The notes under the pieces: model-generated | The model's database searches: none | Told to the model about the DNA's origin: nothing | Seen by the model: the letters and a program-made list of their open reading frames with translations, nothing else | Program-made: the position numbers and the translations under genes | Part shown: positions 63,663 to 64,000 of the stretch, one piece after another | Layout: every line of letters begins with the position of its first letter | How positions within the stretch are numbered: position 1 is the stretch's first letter | Assembly (NCBI GenBank): GCA_964036195.1 | Contig: OZ038452.1 | Location: forward strand, 9,604,704-9,668,703 | Direction of reading: 5' to 3' | DNA: 64,000 nucleotides | Origin: Sphaerolaimus hirsutus | Lineage: Eukaryota; Nematoda; Chromadorea; Monhysterida; Sphaerolaimidae

Positions 63663-64000
63663 TTATTGGAAATGGACTCTTTTCACAACATTTTCTGTGG
63701 TGATTGATAAAAGGTTTGGTGTATTTCTGAACTGAAGGTTGACCATGCTTATATAATGCAGTGAAAAAATTAAAGGTGCAAAGTAGGAAACCAGTTGTTT
63801 CTTGAGTTCATTACTTTGCAATAAATACTTATTACTATTTGTCATACGAACACCTTTGGCCCTTAGTACAGTATATGCACAATGAGGGTCTACTTTTTTC
63901 CTATATGTGAGAGAATAAAATTTATTGGCTACTCCTACAAATTCAGATATGAACTGGTCATTTGGTACGTCGCTATCTAGTCCTCCTAAAATACCCGGAT
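63663..64000 (-). CDS. Protein-primed family B DNA polymerase, C-terminal end (partial)
   Basis: Open from the window edge to TAA at 63663-63665. It has the LGGLDSDVPNDQFISEFVGV and KFYSLTY segments, followed by RAKGVRMT, which match the end of Polinton-type PolB where a Gly-rich turn and (G)xKxY precede a KG(F/V). The palm motifs lie outside the window. No break in the part seen. Confidence 0.75.
   Translation of the reverse strand, partial: PGILGGLDSDVPNDQFISEFVGVANKFYSLTYRKKVDPHCAYTVLRAKGVRMTNSNKYLLQSNELKKQLVSYFAPLIFSLHYISMVNLQFRNTPNLLSITTENVVKRVHFQ

Larger units (their letters stand above)
53775..64000 (-). mobile_element. Decayed Polinton/Maverick (adintovirus-like) element, partial
   Basis: Minus-strand order from the right edge: family B DNA polymerase end, packaging ATPase, small conserved proteins, DDE integrase, membrane protein, an unknown 230-aa protein, basic core-like proteins, major capsid protein. 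This set defines the Polinton group. Genes are tightly packed (overlap TAATG at 62819-62823; 23-bp gap at 63640-63662) but carry several stops and frameshifts. The right terminus lies outside the window; no terminal inverted repeat was found on the left. Confidence 0.85.

Noticed and set aside
1..64000. rRNA or tRNA genes
   Set aside because: I saw no rRNA-like or cloverleaf-like sequence; the candidate primer-binding site is only a short complement.

Overview
The window looks like nuclear DNA of an animal, probably an invertebrate. The evidence is short spliceosomal introns (about 55-95 bp) whose exon phases agree, many small terminal-inverted-repeat and foldback elements, a Ty3-type LTR retroelement with an envelope-like region, and a Polinton/Maverick remnant. 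I cannot name a phylum. I see no bacterial operon structure, rRNA, tRNA or CRISPR array.

Left third (1-20 kb): mostly repeats. There is a 200-base assembly gap, nested inverted-repeat elements, elements built of GGCGCC arrays, CCCCTCGAA-rich MITE-like elements and GGAAAACGGAAA arrays. Two multi-exon hypothetical genes stand out: one on the minus strand at 13.9-15.9 kb and a Gln-rich one on the plus strand at 17.4-18.8 kb.

Middle (20-34.6 kb): a 6.17-kb segment is duplicated head to tail (about 20193-26362 and 26363-32533), nearly identical by eye. It carries a secreted Thr/Ser-rich, Cys-rich protein gene, further membrane-protein-like and coiled-coil exons, and four foldback repeats of one family. 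To its right are overlapping minus-strand genes (one with a CX2C...CX2C motif), then a plus-strand gene with a dUTPase-like domain that shares an intergenic promoter region with them.

Central element (35058-52612): a 17.55-kb LTR retroelement with 1676-bp LTRs (TG...CA) and a 4-bp target duplication (TCTA). It is inserted in a coding exon of the dUTPase-like gene. Its internal region encodes, in order: Gag with a CCHC knuckle; an envelope-like glycoprotein between Gag and protease in the same frame; aspartic protease, reverse transcriptase, RNase H and integrase; and a separate 1320-aa ORF that is a superfamily 1 helicase. The Gag-Env-Pro-Pol order and the helicase are the main candidates for something undescribed. 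Pol has two one-base frame breaks.

Right part (53.7-64 kb): a decayed Polinton/Maverick on the minus strand. It has the C-terminus of a protein-primed family B DNA polymerase, an A32-like packaging ATPase with two stops, small conserved proteins, a broken DDE integrase, a membrane protein, small basic proteins, and a double-jelly-roll-type major capsid gene. The capsid gene is split by a 3.4-kb tandem-repeat insertion with a TTGTAA duplication. The element runs off the right edge.

Many coding breaks are single-base offsets at homopolymers, so some apparent pseudogenes could be assembly errors.
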